From contig CAKUFW010000045.1 of assembly GCA_934650975.1 (NCBI GenBank), forward strand, positions 1 through 15,369: 15,369 nt of DNA, written 5' to 3'. Numbering within the stretch: position 1 is the first letter of the stretch; each line of letters opens with the position of its first letter. This DNA is from an uncultured Collinsella sp. (lineage in GTDB: Bacteria > Actinomycetota > Coriobacteriia > Coriobacteriales > Coriobacteriaceae). Under the pieces are notes generated by a model. It was given only the letters and a program-made list of their open reading frames with translations, ran no database searches and had not been told where the DNA came from. Below, piece after piece: positions 1 through 7,246 of this stretch. The position numbers and the translations under genes were made by a program.

Positions 1-135
1 CCCGAGTACGCCGAGCTCAAGGAGCTCATCGGCCTGGACAAGACGAGCTCCGTGCTCTGCTTCTCCACCGAGGGCGATACGGATCCGGATCAGTACCGTC
101 GCATCGTCTGGGAGGGCGAGTACCCGACTTGCTAA
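1..135 (+). CDS. ygeX: Diaminopropionate ammonia-lyase, C-terminal end (5' part outside window)
   Basis: This is the last 44 codons of a gene that begins before the window; the stop is TAA at 133-135. The fragment contains the stretch STEGDTD followed by a Tyr-Arg and a VWEG motif near the end, which I recall as the C-terminal signature of E. coli YgeX. YgeX is the PLP-dependent 2,3-diaminopropionate ammonia-lyase, which yields pyruvate and two ammonia. The catalytic lysine region is not in the window, so activity cannot be judged. The next gene, ygeY, follows 231 bases later on the same strand, and ygeX, ygeY and ygeW are also neighbours in E. coli, which supports the call. The alternative is another fold-type II PLP enzyme, but the tail motif and context make YgeX the best fit. 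Confidence 0.8.
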   Translation, partial: PEYAELKELIGLDKTSSVLCFSTEGDTDPDQYRRIVWEGEYPTC

Positions 136-141
136 TACTGG

Positions 142-158
142 GCGGCGCAACGCGCCGC
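142..158 (+). terminator. GC hairpin just downstream of ygeX
   Basis: A 7-bp perfect stem (GCGGCGC at 142-148, GCGCCGC at 152-158) with a 3-base loop sits 6 bases after the ygeX stop. It is followed by AAATTT rather than a long T run, so it is at best a weak terminator or a 3'-end stabiliser. Confidence 0.4.
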
Positions 159-208
159 GCCAAATTTCTATCAGACCCCCTATGTCCTGCAGATGTATGA
201 ACCCGGGA

Positions 209-326
209 GGCGGAGCGATACCTATTTGCTCCGTCGCGAGTTCCGCACGCAAAGGAAAGCACTTAATGTGCTTTCCGTCTTGCGCAGGACTGTCCGAGCA
301 GCGGAGTAAATAGGTATCGCTCCGCC
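209..326. repeat. 118-base nested inverted repeat in the ygeX-ygeY gap
   Basis: The outer arms 209-233 and 302-326 are 25 bases each and complementary at 24 positions; the odd pair (228/307) would be a G-U pair in RNA. Nested inside is a perfect 9-bp stem, GGAAAGCAC (254-262) with GTGCTTTCC (268-276), around the loop TTAAT. It is extended by CGCAA (248-252) pairing with TTGCG (280-284). The whole unit lies between the ygeX stop and the ygeY ribosome site. It resembles either a MITE-like palindromic element or a structured intercistronic RNA. No target-site duplication was obvious at its edges. Confidence 0.75.
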
Positions 327-366
327 AACTCACAGGTAGTTTCCTTCAAATGAAAGGTTGACTGTA

Positions 367-1752
367 ATGGCTAAAGAACTCGATTTCGACGCTATCAAGG
401 CTGCTGCTGAGTCTCATCGTGCTGATATGACGCGTTTTCTTCGCGCAATGATTAGCCACCCCTCTGAGTCCTGCGAGGAGGGCGAGGTTGTTGCCTGCAT
501 TAAGGCCGAGATGGAGGCCCTCGGCTACGACGAGGTTAAGGTCGACGGCCTGGGCAACGTTATGGGCTTTATGGGCGAGGGCGACAAGATCATCGCCATC
601 GACTCTCACATCGACACCGTCGGCATCGGCAACATCGAGAACTGGGATGCCGATCCCTATGAGGGCTACGAGACCGACGAGATCATCTACGGCCGCGGCG
701 GCTCCGACCAGGAGGGTGGCATGGCTTCTGCTACCTACGCTGCCAAGATGATGAAGGACATGGGCCTCATCCCCGAGGGCTACAAGATCATGGTCGTCGG
801 CACCGTCCAGGAAGAGGACTGCGACGGCATGTGCTGGCAGTACATCTACAACAAGGACGGCATTAAGCCCGAGTTCGTCATTTCTACCGAGCCCACCGAC
901 GGCGGCATCTATCGCGGTCACCGCGGCCGCATGGAGATCCGCGTCGACGTTCACGGCACCTCCTGCCACGGCTCCGCTCCCGACCGCGGCGACAACGCCA
1001 TCTACAAGATGGCCGACATCATCGCCGACGTCCGCGCCCTCAACAACAACGGTTGCGACGAGTCGACCGACATCAAGGGCCTCGTCAAGATGCTCGACCC
1101 CAAGTACAACCCCGAGCACTTCGAGGACGCCCGCTTCCTGGGCCGCGGCACCTGCACCGTCAGCCAGATCTTCTACACCAGCCCTAGCCGCTGCGCTGTC
1201 GCTGACTCCTGCGCCATCTCCATCGACCGTCGCATGACCGCCGGTGAGACCTGGGAGTCCTGCCTGGACGAGATCCGCAACCTGCCGGCCGCCAAGAAGT
1301 ACGGCGACGACGTGAAGGTCTCCATGTACATGTACGATCGTCCGTCCTGGACCGGCGAGGTCTACGAGACCGAGGCTTACTTCCCCACGTGGATCAACAA
1401 GGAGACCGCTCCGCACGTCAAGGCCCTCGTCGACGCCCACAAGGCCATGTTCGGTGACGAGCGCATCGGCTGCGAGCCCAGCATGGACAAGCGCACCGGT
1501 CGTCCGCTGTGCGACAAGTGGACCTTCTCCACGAACTGCGTCTCCATCCAGGGCCGCTATGGCATCCCCTGCGTCGGCTTTGGCCCGGGTGCCGAGTCTC
1601 AGGCTCACGCTCCCAACGAGGTCACCTACAAGGACGACCTGGTCACCGCTGCTGCCATGTACGTGGCTGCCCTGAACCTCTACGATCCGAGCCAGGCCGA
1701 TGGCGACGCCACCGTGTTCCGCGCCGGTCTGACCAACAACAAGATCGATTAG
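367..1752 (+). CDS. ygeY: YgeY family selenium-metabolism-linked M20 hydrolase
   Basis: This is a 461-residue M20-family metallohydrolase (acetylornithine deacetylase/dipeptidase-like), likely cytosolic. Visible active-site elements are S-H-I-D-T-V with metal ligand H81 and D83, bridging D114 in GGSDQEGG, the base/ligand pair E149-E150 in QEED, a STEPTD segment near 173-178, and H414 in QAHAPNE. Start choice: ATG 367 has AAAGG at 353-357 nine bases upstream, whereas an in-frame TTG at 358 would touch that site. The protein looks longer than E. coli YgeY (about 400 residues as I recall), with a Cys-containing insert before DKWTFS and an extra tail after residue about 440. The substrate in this pathway is not settled; peptide/amide or N-acyl/carbamoyl hydrolysis is expected from the family. 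It lies between ygeX and ygeW, as part of the same catabolic set. Codons are strongly optimised, like the ribosomal genes downstream. Confidence 0.9.
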   Translation: MAKELDFDAIKAAAESHRADMTRFLRAMISHPSESCEEGEVVACIKAEMEALGYDEVKVDGLGNVMGFMGEGDKIIAIDSHIDTVGIGNIENWDADPYEGYETDEIIYGRGGSDQEGGMASATYAAKMMKDMGLIPEGYKIMVVGTVQEEDCDGMCWQYIYNKDGIKPEFVISTEPTDGGIYRGHRGRMEIRVDVHGTSCHGSAPDRGDNAIYKMADIIADVRALNNNGCDESTDIKGLVKMLDPKYNPEHFEDARFLGRGTCTVSQIFYTSPSRCAVADSCAISIDRRMTAGETWESCLDEIRNLPAAKKYGDDVKVSMYMYDRPSWTGEVYETEAYFPTWINKETAPHVKALVDAHKAMFGDERIGCEPSMDKRTGRPLCDKWTFSTNCVSIQGRYGIPCVGFGPGAESQAHAPNEVTYKDDLVTAAAMYVAALNLYDPSQADGDATVFRAGLTNNKID

Positions 1753-1773
1753 TCCCATTCCTCGATCTTGTTG
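1737..1773 (+). repeat. 12-bp perfect inverted repeat with the ygeY stop codon in its loop
   Basis: CAACAAGATCGA (1737-1748, inside the last ygeY codons) is exactly complementary to TCGATCTTGTTG (1762-1773). The 13-base loop contains the ygeY TAG stop (1750-1752). It is directly followed by a second hairpin. It could act as a 3'-end stabiliser or an intercistronic regulator. Confidence 0.7.
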
Positions 1774-1774
1774 A

Positions 1775-1799
1775 GCCGGGGACAGTCTGTGTCCCCGGC
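1775..1799 (+). terminator. Strong GC hairpin between ygeY and ygeW
   Basis: A perfect 10-bp stem is formed by GCCGGGGACA (1775-1784) and TGTCCCCGGC (1790-1799) with the loop GTCTG. No T tract follows (ACCCCC instead), so intrinsic termination is doubtful. An attenuating or RNA-stabilising role fits equally well. The remaining 1800-1938 region shows no clear gene; a TTGACT at 1808-1813 lacks a convincing -10 partner. Confidence 0.55.
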
Positions 1800-1953
1800 A
1801 CCCCCTGTTGACTTGGGGCCCGCGGTCGTTATCTCCCATGCTTCCTCAACGGTAGCGGGTCCTCGTCATAGCGCTCTGCATGTTCTAGCCACACGCGCAT
1901 GCCGGAGCACATCTGCTCATTGCGATCGTTTCATCTTTGGAAAGGATATTTAC

Positions 1954-3156
1954 ATGGACGCTAAGTTTACCGAGTTCGTCGAGCAGCTGAACGGCCTCGA
2001 TTTTAAGGGTATGTACGGCAGCGACTTCCTGCACACCTGGGATAAGACCACCGATGAGCTCAAGGCTCTCTACATCGTCGCCGACGCCCTGCGCGAGCTG
2101 CGCGAGAACAACGTTTCGTCCAAGATCTTCGACTCGGGTCTGGCCGTCTCCCTGTTCCGCGACAACTCCACCCGTACGCGCTTCTCCTTCTCTAAGGCCG
2201 CCAACCTGCTCGGCCTTGAGCTGCAGGACCTGGACGAGAAGAAGTCCCAGATCGCTCACGGCGAGACCGTCCGCGAGACCGCTACCATGATCTCCTTCAT
2301 GGCCGACGTCATCGGCATCCGCGACGACATGTACATCGGCAAGGGCGACGCCTACATGGCCGAGGTCTCCGAGTCTGTCCAGCAGGCTTACGAGGACGGC
2401 GTTCTGGATCACCGCCCCACGCTCATCTCCCTGCAGTCCGACTCCGATCACCCCACGCAGTCCTCTGCCGACATGCTCTACCTCATCAACGAGTTTGGCG
2501 GTCTTGAGAACCTCAAGGGCAAGAAGGTTGCCGTCACCTGGGCCTATTCGCCCTCTTACGGCAAGCCGCTGTCCTGCCCGCAGTCGCTGATCAGCCTGCT
2601 GCCCCGCTTTGGCATGGACGTCACCCTGGCTCACCCCGAGGGCTACGACCTCATGCCCGAGGTCGTCGAGCGCGCCAAGGGCTACGCCGCCGAGTCCGGC
2701 ACCACCTTTAAGCAGGTCAACACCATGGCCGAGGCCTTCGAGGGCGCCGACATCGTGATCCCCAAGAGCTGGGCTCCGTTTGCCGCCATGGAGAAGCGCA
2801 CCAACCTGTACGCCGAGGGCGACGACGCCGGCATCGCTGCGCTCGAGAAGGAGCTGCTCGCTCAGAACGCTACGCATCAGGATTGGTGCTCCACGACCGA
2901 GCTCATGGAGAAGACCGCCAACGGCCAGGACACCATCTTTATGCACCCGCTGCCCGCCGACATCTCCGGTGTCTCCTGCGAGCACGGCGAGGTCAACGCC
3001 GACGTCTTCGACATGCACCGTGTGGGCATGTACAAGGAGGCCAGCTACAAGCCGTACGCCATCGCAGCCATGATGTTCCTGCAGAAGGTTGCCGATCCCG
3101 CCGCTACCCTCAAGGCCCTCGACGAGCGCAACACCGCCCGTTGGTTCCAGGCCTAA
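1954..3156 (+). CDS. ygeW: YgeW-type carbamoyltransferase
   Basis: This 400-residue transcarbamylase is close to the E. coli YgeW length. The carbamoyl-phosphate loop S72-T-R-T-R76 lies in FRDNSTRTRFSF. The second carbamoyl-phosphate motif H166-P-T-Q169 and the H331-P-L-P334 motif are both intact. A KSWAPF segment at 271-276 lies in the amino-acid-binding half. The family's carbamoyl acceptor is not established. In this context it probably works in the phosphorolytic direction, giving carbamoyl phosphate to the carbamate kinase 14 bases downstream. Start choice: ATG 1954 has GGAAAGG (1939-1945) at good spacing. The open frame runs upstream to 1768, but those residues are unlike the family and overlap hairpin DNA. 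Codon use is highly biased, suggesting high expression. Confidence 0.92.
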   Translation: MDAKFTEFVEQLNGLDFKGMYGSDFLHTWDKTTDELKALYIVADALRELRENNVSSKIFDSGLAVSLFRDNSTRTRFSFSKAANLLGLELQDLDEKKSQIAHGETVRETATMISFMADVIGIRDDMYIGKGDAYMAEVSESVQQAYEDGVLDHRPTLISLQSDSDHPTQSSADMLYLINEFGGLENLKGKKVAVTWAYSPSYGKPLSCPQSLISLLPRFGMDVTLAHPEGYDLMPEVVERAKGYAAESGTTFKQVNTMAEAFEGADIVIPKSWAPFAAMEKRTNLYAEGDDAGIAALEKELLAQNATHQDWCSTTELMEKTANGQDTIFMHPLPADISGVSCEHGEVNADVFDMHRVGMYKEASYKPYAIAAMMFLQKVADPAATLKALDERNTARWFQA

Positions 3157-3170
3157 AGCTGGGCTGAGAA

Positions 3171-4121
3171 ATGGCTAAGCGTATCGTTGTCGCCCTGGGC
3201 GGAAACGCCCTCGGCGCCAACCTTCCCGAGCAGATGGAGGCCGTCAAGACGACTTCCAAGGCTATCGTCGACCTGATCGAGGAGGGTAACGAGGTCGTCG
3301 TCGTGCATGGTAACGGCCCCCAGGTGGGCATGATCGCCAATGCGATGGCAGAGCTCACGCGCTCTAACCCTCAGAAGTACATTCCCTGCCCGCTGTCCGT
3401 TTGCGGCGCCATGAGCCAGGGCTACATTGGCTATGACCTGCAAAACGCCCTGCGCGAGGAAATGCTCGACCGCAACATCGACAAGGGTGTCGCCACCGTG
3501 CTCACCCAGGTCGAGGTTGCGGCGGACGATCCGGCCTTTGCCGACCCGGTCAAGCCGATCGGTCCGTGGATGAGCGAGGCCGAGGCCAAGGAGCTGGAGG
3601 CCGACCGCGGCTACCAGTTCATCCATGACGAGAAGCAGGGCTTCCGTCGCGTGGTGGCTTCGCCCAAGCCCGTGAACATCGTCGAGCTCGATACCATCAA
3701 GTCGCTCGTCGAGTCCAACCACGTGGTGATTTCCTGCGGCGGTGGCGGCATTCCCGTCACCAAGGCCCAGGGCAACCACCTTAAGGGCGCTGCCGCCGTC
3801 ATCGATAAGGACTTTGCGGCCGAGAAGCTCGCCGAGCAGCTCGATGCCGATGCCCTGATTATCCTGACGGCTGTGGAGAAGGTTGCCATTGGCTTTGGCA
3901 CCGATCACGAGCAGTGGCTCGACGCGCTGACCGCGGCTGACGTAAAGCGTCTGTCCGAGGCCAACGAGTTCGGTCGCGGCTCCATGCTGCCCAAGGTTCA
4001 GGCTGCCTCGACGTTTGCCGAGAGCAAGCCGGGCCGCACGGCGCTCATCACGCTGCTCGAGAAGGCGCGTGACGGTCTTGCCGGCAAGACCGGTACCACG
4101 TTTACCGGCGACGCTGAGTAG
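3171..4121 (+). CDS. arcC: Carbamate kinase (YqeA/ArcC family)
   Basis: This 316-residue kinase of the amino-acid-kinase fold converts carbamoyl phosphate + ADP to ATP + carbamate. The N-terminal ALGGNAL (8-14), HGNGPQVG (46-53), CGGGGIPV (189-196) and AVIDKDFAAEKLA (209-221) motifs are all present, and the length is normal. It begins only 14 bases after the ygeW stop and should be co-transcribed with it. The Shine-Dalgarno before ATG 3171 is weak (GGGCTGAGAA), so translation may be coupled to ygeW. A terminator hairpin follows. Because ygeW is adjacent and no arginine deiminase genes are seen, it is best viewed as the YqeA of the ureide/purine cluster rather than of an arginine deiminase operon. 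It is the likely energy-yielding step. Confidence 0.93.
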   Translation: MAKRIVVALGGNALGANLPEQMEAVKTTSKAIVDLIEEGNEVVVVHGNGPQVGMIANAMAELTRSNPQKYIPCPLSVCGAMSQGYIGYDLQNALREEMLDRNIDKGVATVLTQVEVAADDPAFADPVKPIGPWMSEAEAKELEADRGYQFIHDEKQGFRRVVASPKPVNIVELDTIKSLVESNHVVISCGGGGIPVTKAQGNHLKGAAAVIDKDFAAEKLAEQLDADALIILTAVEKVAIGFGTDHEQWLDALTAADVKRLSEANEFGRGSMLPKVQAASTFAESKPGRTALITLLEKARDGLAGKTGTTFTGDAE

Positions 4122-4138
4122 GCATATCTGCACCATTG

Positions 4139-4173
4139 AGGAGGGTGCCCTGCGTCGCGGGGCGCCCTCCTTT
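4139..4173 (+). terminator. Terminator after the ygeY-ygeW-arcC unit
   Basis: AGGAGGGTGCCC (4139-4150) pairs with GGGCGCCCTCCT (4160-4171) over 12 positions with one T-G wobble and a 9-base loop. The stem is followed by TTTGTG. Its place, 17 bases past the arcC stop, fits an intrinsic terminator with a short T tract. Confidence 0.7.
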
Positions 4174-4241
4174 GTGCTATGGGGAGCCGGGGGGGCGTTC
4201 GCTGGAAAACGAGTGCGTGCCTGTTTCGACGGAGTGCGAGC

Positions 4242-4262
4242 TTGCTATGGTGGGTATAGCAA
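4242..4262. promoter_or_regulatory. Candidate operator upstream of mocA
   Basis: A 7-bp perfect inverted repeat, TTGCTAT (4242-4248) and ATAGCAA (4256-4262), flanks GGTGGGT. It lies 38 bases before the mocA start and overlaps possible -10 sequences (TATGGT, TATAGC), but no good -35 at normal spacing is seen. It could be a dyad operator for the mocA-hyuA unit. Confidence 0.35.
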
Positions 4263-4299
4263 CTATGGTGTCCAAGGCAGCCAGGGGAGGTTTGCGGAG

Positions 4300-4914
4300 A
4301 TGAAACTCGGTTGCGTCATTATGGCTTCGGGCGAGGGCAAGCGGTTTGGCTCTAACAAGATGCTTGCCGATATCTATGGCAAGCCGCTGATTGCCTGGAC
4401 TATCGATTCGGTCCCCAGGGGCTTTGACGTTGTGGTTTCGACGCGTTGGCCCGAGGTCGCCCAGATTTGCGAGGACAAGCATTGCCCGTGCGTGCTGCAC
4501 GATGGCAAGCTGCGCAGCGAAAGCGTCCGTGCGGGCCTTTCGTGGGGAGTCGAACGCAACTGGAAAGGTTGCCTCTTTTTGCCGGGCGACCAGCCGCTCG
4601 TGAGTTCGGATTCTTTTGAGGCTATGGTTCGTGCATTTGACGAGCGTGGCCGCAAGCATCCGGTGCGTCTTTCGTGCAACGGTGAGCCTTCGAGCCCGGT
4701 GCTCTTTCCGGCGGAACTGTTCGATGCGCTTATGTGTCTTGAGGGCAAGGACGGCGGCGGTTCGATCCTCAAGGGTCGTACCGACGTGGTGCCGGTCGAG
4801 GCGCGTGCCTACGAGCTGTGGGACGTCGATACCGCCAAGGGACAGCAGCGCATAACGGAGCATATCGCCGCCTGCTCGTATTTTGATCGCGTGGCCAACT
4901 GCATCAATCAATAA
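4300..4914 (+). CDS. mocA: MocA-like molybdenum cofactor nucleotidyltransferase (YgfJ family)
   Basis: This 204-residue protein belongs to the MobA/MocA NTP-transferase family. MASGEGKRFGSNKML at residues 8-22 matches the family's nucleotide-binding loop (G-x-G-x-R-x-G-x-x-K). LPGDQPLV around D96 supplies the metal-binding aspartate. SSPVLFP near residue 140 resembles the cofactor-side segment. By family it transfers CMP (or GMP) to molybdopterin to make a dinucleotide cofactor for molybdenum hydroxylases. Start choice: ATG 4300 has AGGGGAGG (4283-4290) nine bases upstream, and the longer open frame from 4015 overlaps arcC. hyuA starts 9 bases downstream, so the two form a unit. CMP versus GMP specificity cannot be told by eye; neighbouring yqeB, yqeC and xdhC argue for a hydroxylase cofactor, hence MocA. 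Confidence 0.82.
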   Translation: MKLGCVIMASGEGKRFGSNKMLADIYGKPLIAWTIDSVPRGFDVVVSTRWPEVAQICEDKHCPCVLHDGKLRSESVRAGLSWGVERNWKGCLFLPGDQPLVSSDSFEAMVRAFDERGRKHPVRLSCNGEPSSPVLFPAELFDALMCLEGKDGGGSILKGRTDVVPVEARAYELWDVDTAKGQQRITEHIAACSYFDRVANCINQ

Positions 4915-4923
4915 GGAGCAATA

Positions 4924-6291
4924 ATGATCATCATCAAAAACGGCGCGCTCGTGACGCCACAGGGACTTCGCCGCGCCGATCTTGCCATGGATGGCGATAA
5001 GATCGTGCGGATCGCCGCGGCGATTGAGCCGGCCGAGGGCGATACCGTCGAGGATGCCGCGGGCTGCTGGGTGTTTCCCGGCTTTATCGACGGCCACACG
5101 CACATGCAGTGCTGGACTGGCATGGATTGGACGGCCGATAGCTTTGAGACCGGTACGCGTGCGGCTGCCTGCGGCGGCACGACGACCATTGTGGACTACG
5201 CGACGGCCGATCGCGGCGTGACCATGCCCGATGCCTTGGCCGAGTGGCATCGCCGCGCCGACGGGACCTGCACGGCCAACTACGCTTTTCATATGGCGCT
5301 TGCCGAGTGGAACGAGCGCAACCGCGCCGATCTTTCGGCCATGCGCGAGGCGGGCGTGTCGTCGTTTAAGACCTACTTTGCCTACGACCATCTGCGCCTG
5401 GACGATGCCGAGACGCTCGAGGTGCTCGAGGAACTCAAACGCGTGGGCGGCATGCTGTGCGTGCATTGCGAGAACGGCACGCTGGTGAACGCACTGCAGA
5501 AGCGCGTGTTTGAGCAGGGGATTCATGGACCCGAGGGCCATGCGCTTAGCCGTCCGGATGTGTGCGAGGCCGAGGCCGTGAGCCGCCTGCTGTATCTGGC
5601 ACACCTGGCCGGCGACGCTCCGGTCAACGTAGTGCACCTCTCGACCAAGCTGGGGCTCGAGGCCATCCGTGCCGCCAAGGCGCGCGGGCAGAAGAATATC
5701 TATGTCGAGACCTGCCCTCAGTATCTGATGCTCGACGATACCTGCTATCTGGAGCAGGGCGAGGACGGCTTTGCGGGCGCCAAGTATGTGATGAGCCCGC
5801 CGCTGCGTCATGCGGGCGACCGTGCGGCGCTGCGTGAGGCGCTTGTGGCCGGCGAGATCGATACCATCGCGACCGACCACTGCAGCTTTAACCTGCATGG
5901 GCAAAAGGACCGCGGGCGCGACGACTTCCGTGCGATTCCCAACGGCGGTCCCGGTGTGGAGCATCGCCCCGTCGCGATCGCTACGAGCTTTGAGGGGCAG
6001 TTGGGCCCCGAGGATCTGTGCCGCCTGATGAGCGAGAATCCTGCCCGCGTCTTTGGCATGTATCCGCGCAAGGGCTGCCTGGCCGAGGGCGCCGATGCCG
6101 ACGTGTGCGTGTGGGATCCGAGCGCGCGTTGGACGATCAGTGCCGTAACGCAGCATCAGGCGGTGGACTACACGCCGCTCGAGGGCTTTGAGGCGCATGG
6201 CCGCGCCAAGGCCGTGTTCGTGAACGGCGTGCTGGCAGCGCGCGACGGCGAGCCCACCGGAGCCCAGCCCGGCCGCTACGTCCCCCGCTAG
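4924..6291 (+). CDS. hyuA: Dihydropyrimidinase / D-hydantoinase family hydrolase
   Basis: This 455-residue cyclic amidohydrolase hydrolyses cyclic ureides (hydantoins, dihydropyrimidines) to N-carbamoyl amino acids, in the cytosol. The dinuclear metal site is complete: H58-x-H60 in DGHTH, a likely carboxylated K149 in SFKTYFAY, H181 in VHCENG, H238 in VHLSTK and D318 in ATDHCS. A typical TCPQYL segment lies near 263-268. The length is normal for the family. AAGGAG sits just ahead of ATG 4924, 9 bases after mocA. It corresponds to E. coli HyuA/YgeZ of the ygeW-ygfJ region. The true ring substrate in a purine pathway is not established. It is convergent with yqeC, separated by a perfect inverted repeat. 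Confidence 0.9.
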   Translation: MIIIKNGALVTPQGLRRADLAMDGDKIVRIAAAIEPAEGDTVEDAAGCWVFPGFIDGHTHMQCWTGMDWTADSFETGTRAAACGGTTTIVDYATADRGVTMPDALAEWHRRADGTCTANYAFHMALAEWNERNRADLSAMREAGVSSFKTYFAYDHLRLDDAETLEVLEELKRVGGMLCVHCENGTLVNALQKRVFEQGIHGPEGHALSRPDVCEAEAVSRLLYLAHLAGDAPVNVVHLSTKLGLEAIRAAKARGQKNIYVETCPQYLMLDDTCYLEQGEDGFAGAKYVMSPPLRHAGDRAALREALVAGEIDTIATDHCSFNLHGQKDRGRDDFRAIPNGGPGVEHRPVAIATSFEGQLGPEDLCRLMSENPARVFGMYPRKGCLAEGADADVCVWDPSARWTISAVTQHQAVDYTPLEGFEAHGRAKAVFVNGVLAARDGEPTGAQPGRYVPR

Positions 6292-6317
6292 CAGGAAGGC
6301 CGCCGGATTTCCTTCGC

Positions 6318-6384
6318 AGTTGCGGTGAAATAGTTCCTGTTTAGCCGCCAAATAGGCCGTTTCAGGAACTATTTCACCGCAACT
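6318..6384. repeat. Perfect 22-bp inverted repeat between convergent hyuA and yqeC
   Basis: The arms 6318-6339 and 6363-6384 are exactly complementary over 22 bases around a 23-base spacer that contains a small GCC/GGC pair. It lies 26 bases past the hyuA stop and 25 bases past the yqeC stop (read from the other side), where a bidirectional terminator would sit. There is no clean T run after either arm. The first 21 bases recur with two changes at 9113-9133, which marks it as a dispersed intergenic repeat. Confidence 0.75.
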
Positions 6385-6409
6385 TATAGGTCTGCTGGGG
6401 CAGCGCCGG

Positions 6410-7144
6410 CTATTTGAGGCTGCTAGCGACGATGAGGCGGCCGAGGGCGGCCTCGAAGCGATCTGCCATCGTTGGGTCGGCAAGCGTGTCGACTTGGTTG
6501 AGCATGACGCGTGCGGTGCCGAGTCCCAGCGCCTGCACCTCGGCATTGAGCGCTATGGCGACGCGCTCTGGGGTGGCGGTGTCGGTGGGCTCGCAGCCGC
6601 AGCGCTCGCAGAAGATCTCGGGGCGGTGGACAACCTCGGCGACGGGCTTGCCCAGCCCCGAGGCGCCGACGACCCAGACAACGTTTGCCGTGCCGGAGGG
6701 AATCACCGGCTCCCAGGCGGCGTGGGCCTTGAGCGGGAGTCGCTTGCTGCCATCTGCCTCGGCCAACACATAGTCAAAGCGCTGCGCAAGCTGGTCGAGC
6801 GGCTCAGCGGGGGCGGAGAGCTTGCCTGTCTCCGGGTCCAAAACACCCGCCTGGCAGATGCTTCCGCGGACAAGTCCCGCGCATGCCTCGCAGGTGCAGC
6901 CGGGAACATGCAGGGTCCCTGGCTTCCAAGGTGCGGCGTCCAGGCGACGGCTCGACCCGTCCCATGGCACGCCGGCGACGGGAAACATATGCGTGGTGGT
7001 GCAGAGGAGCACGCGGCCGCCAGCGCGCATGAGCTCGAGACCCAGCGTCTTCAGCAGCGTCGACTTGCCGCCACTGCCGATAATTGCGGTAATGCCCGGC
7101 TCGATCTTGAGCGCGGAGGCAAGGTTTCCGCTCGTCGTTTCCAT
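6410..7144 (-). CDS. yqeC: Selenium-dependent molybdenum hydroxylase accessory protein YqeC
   Basis: This 244-residue protein has a P-loop, GSGGKST at residues 23-29, a TTTHMF segment at 49-54 and a conserved-looking EADGSKRLPLKAH block at 129-141, matching the YqeC family. Members occur with selenium-labile molybdenum hydroxylases and are thought to help cofactor maturation; the reaction is unproven. The protein has two small cysteine clusters, C83/C85/C88 and C179/C182/C184 (plus C97), which could bind a metal. It is the only gene here on the minus strand, divergent from yqeB and convergent with hyuA. The Shine-Dalgarno is weak (GGCGGTG before the ATG). Length is as expected (E. coli about 256). 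Confidence 0.85.
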   Translation of the reverse strand: METTSGNLASALKIEPGITAIIGSGGKSTLLKTLGLELMRAGGRVLLCTTTHMFPVAGVPWDGSSRRLDAAPWKPGTLHVPGCTCEACAGLVRGSICQAGVLDPETGKLSAPAEPLDQLAQRFDYVLAEADGSKRLPLKAHAAWEPVIPSGTANVVWVVGASGLGKPVAEVVHRPEIFCERCGCEPTDTATPERVAIALNAEVQALGLGTARVMLNQVDTLADPTMADRFEAALGRLIVASSLK

Positions 7145-7246
7145 CTGTTCACCGCCGTATAATACTGTGATAATAAATAATCATCAGAGTAGCGGTCGAA
7201 CCGCTTTTGCTCTGTTCAAACCGTAGCACAGGGAGGTGCCCCGGGA
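7145..7246. promoter_or_regulatory. Divergent promoter region between yqeC and yqeB
   Basis: This 102-base AT-rich gap serves both genes. It contains a perfect TATAAT on the plus strand (7158-7163, poor -35) and GATAAT (7169-7174) with TTCACC (7148-7153) at a short 15-base spacing. On the minus strand, TATTAT lies over the same bases. A partial palindrome, TGATAATAAATAATCA (7168-7183), overlaps these. A tight hairpin, AGCGGT-CGA-ACCGCT (7191-7205), follows with TTTT. GGGAGG (7231-7236) is the yqeB ribosome site. The exact start points are uncertain. Confidence 0.5.

Noticed and set aside
1808..1836. Promoter for ygeW from TTGACT at 1808-1813
   Set aside because: No acceptable -10 box is found at 16-18 bases, so it was not called.
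346..1839. 497-codon minus-strand frame opposite ygeY
   Set aside because: The coding evidence is all for YgeY. The antisense translation is a Val/Gly/Asp-rich shadow of its codon use.
1768..1953. Possible 62-residue N-terminal extension of YgeW from a TTG codon
   Set aside because: It overlaps two hairpins, has no ribosome site and reads unlike the family; ATG 1954 has a good one.
4177..6546. Very long open frame (789 codons) on the minus strand
   Set aside because: It lies opposite mocA and hyuA, whose active-site motifs are complete. It is a by-product of GC-rich codon bias, and its translation resembles no known family.
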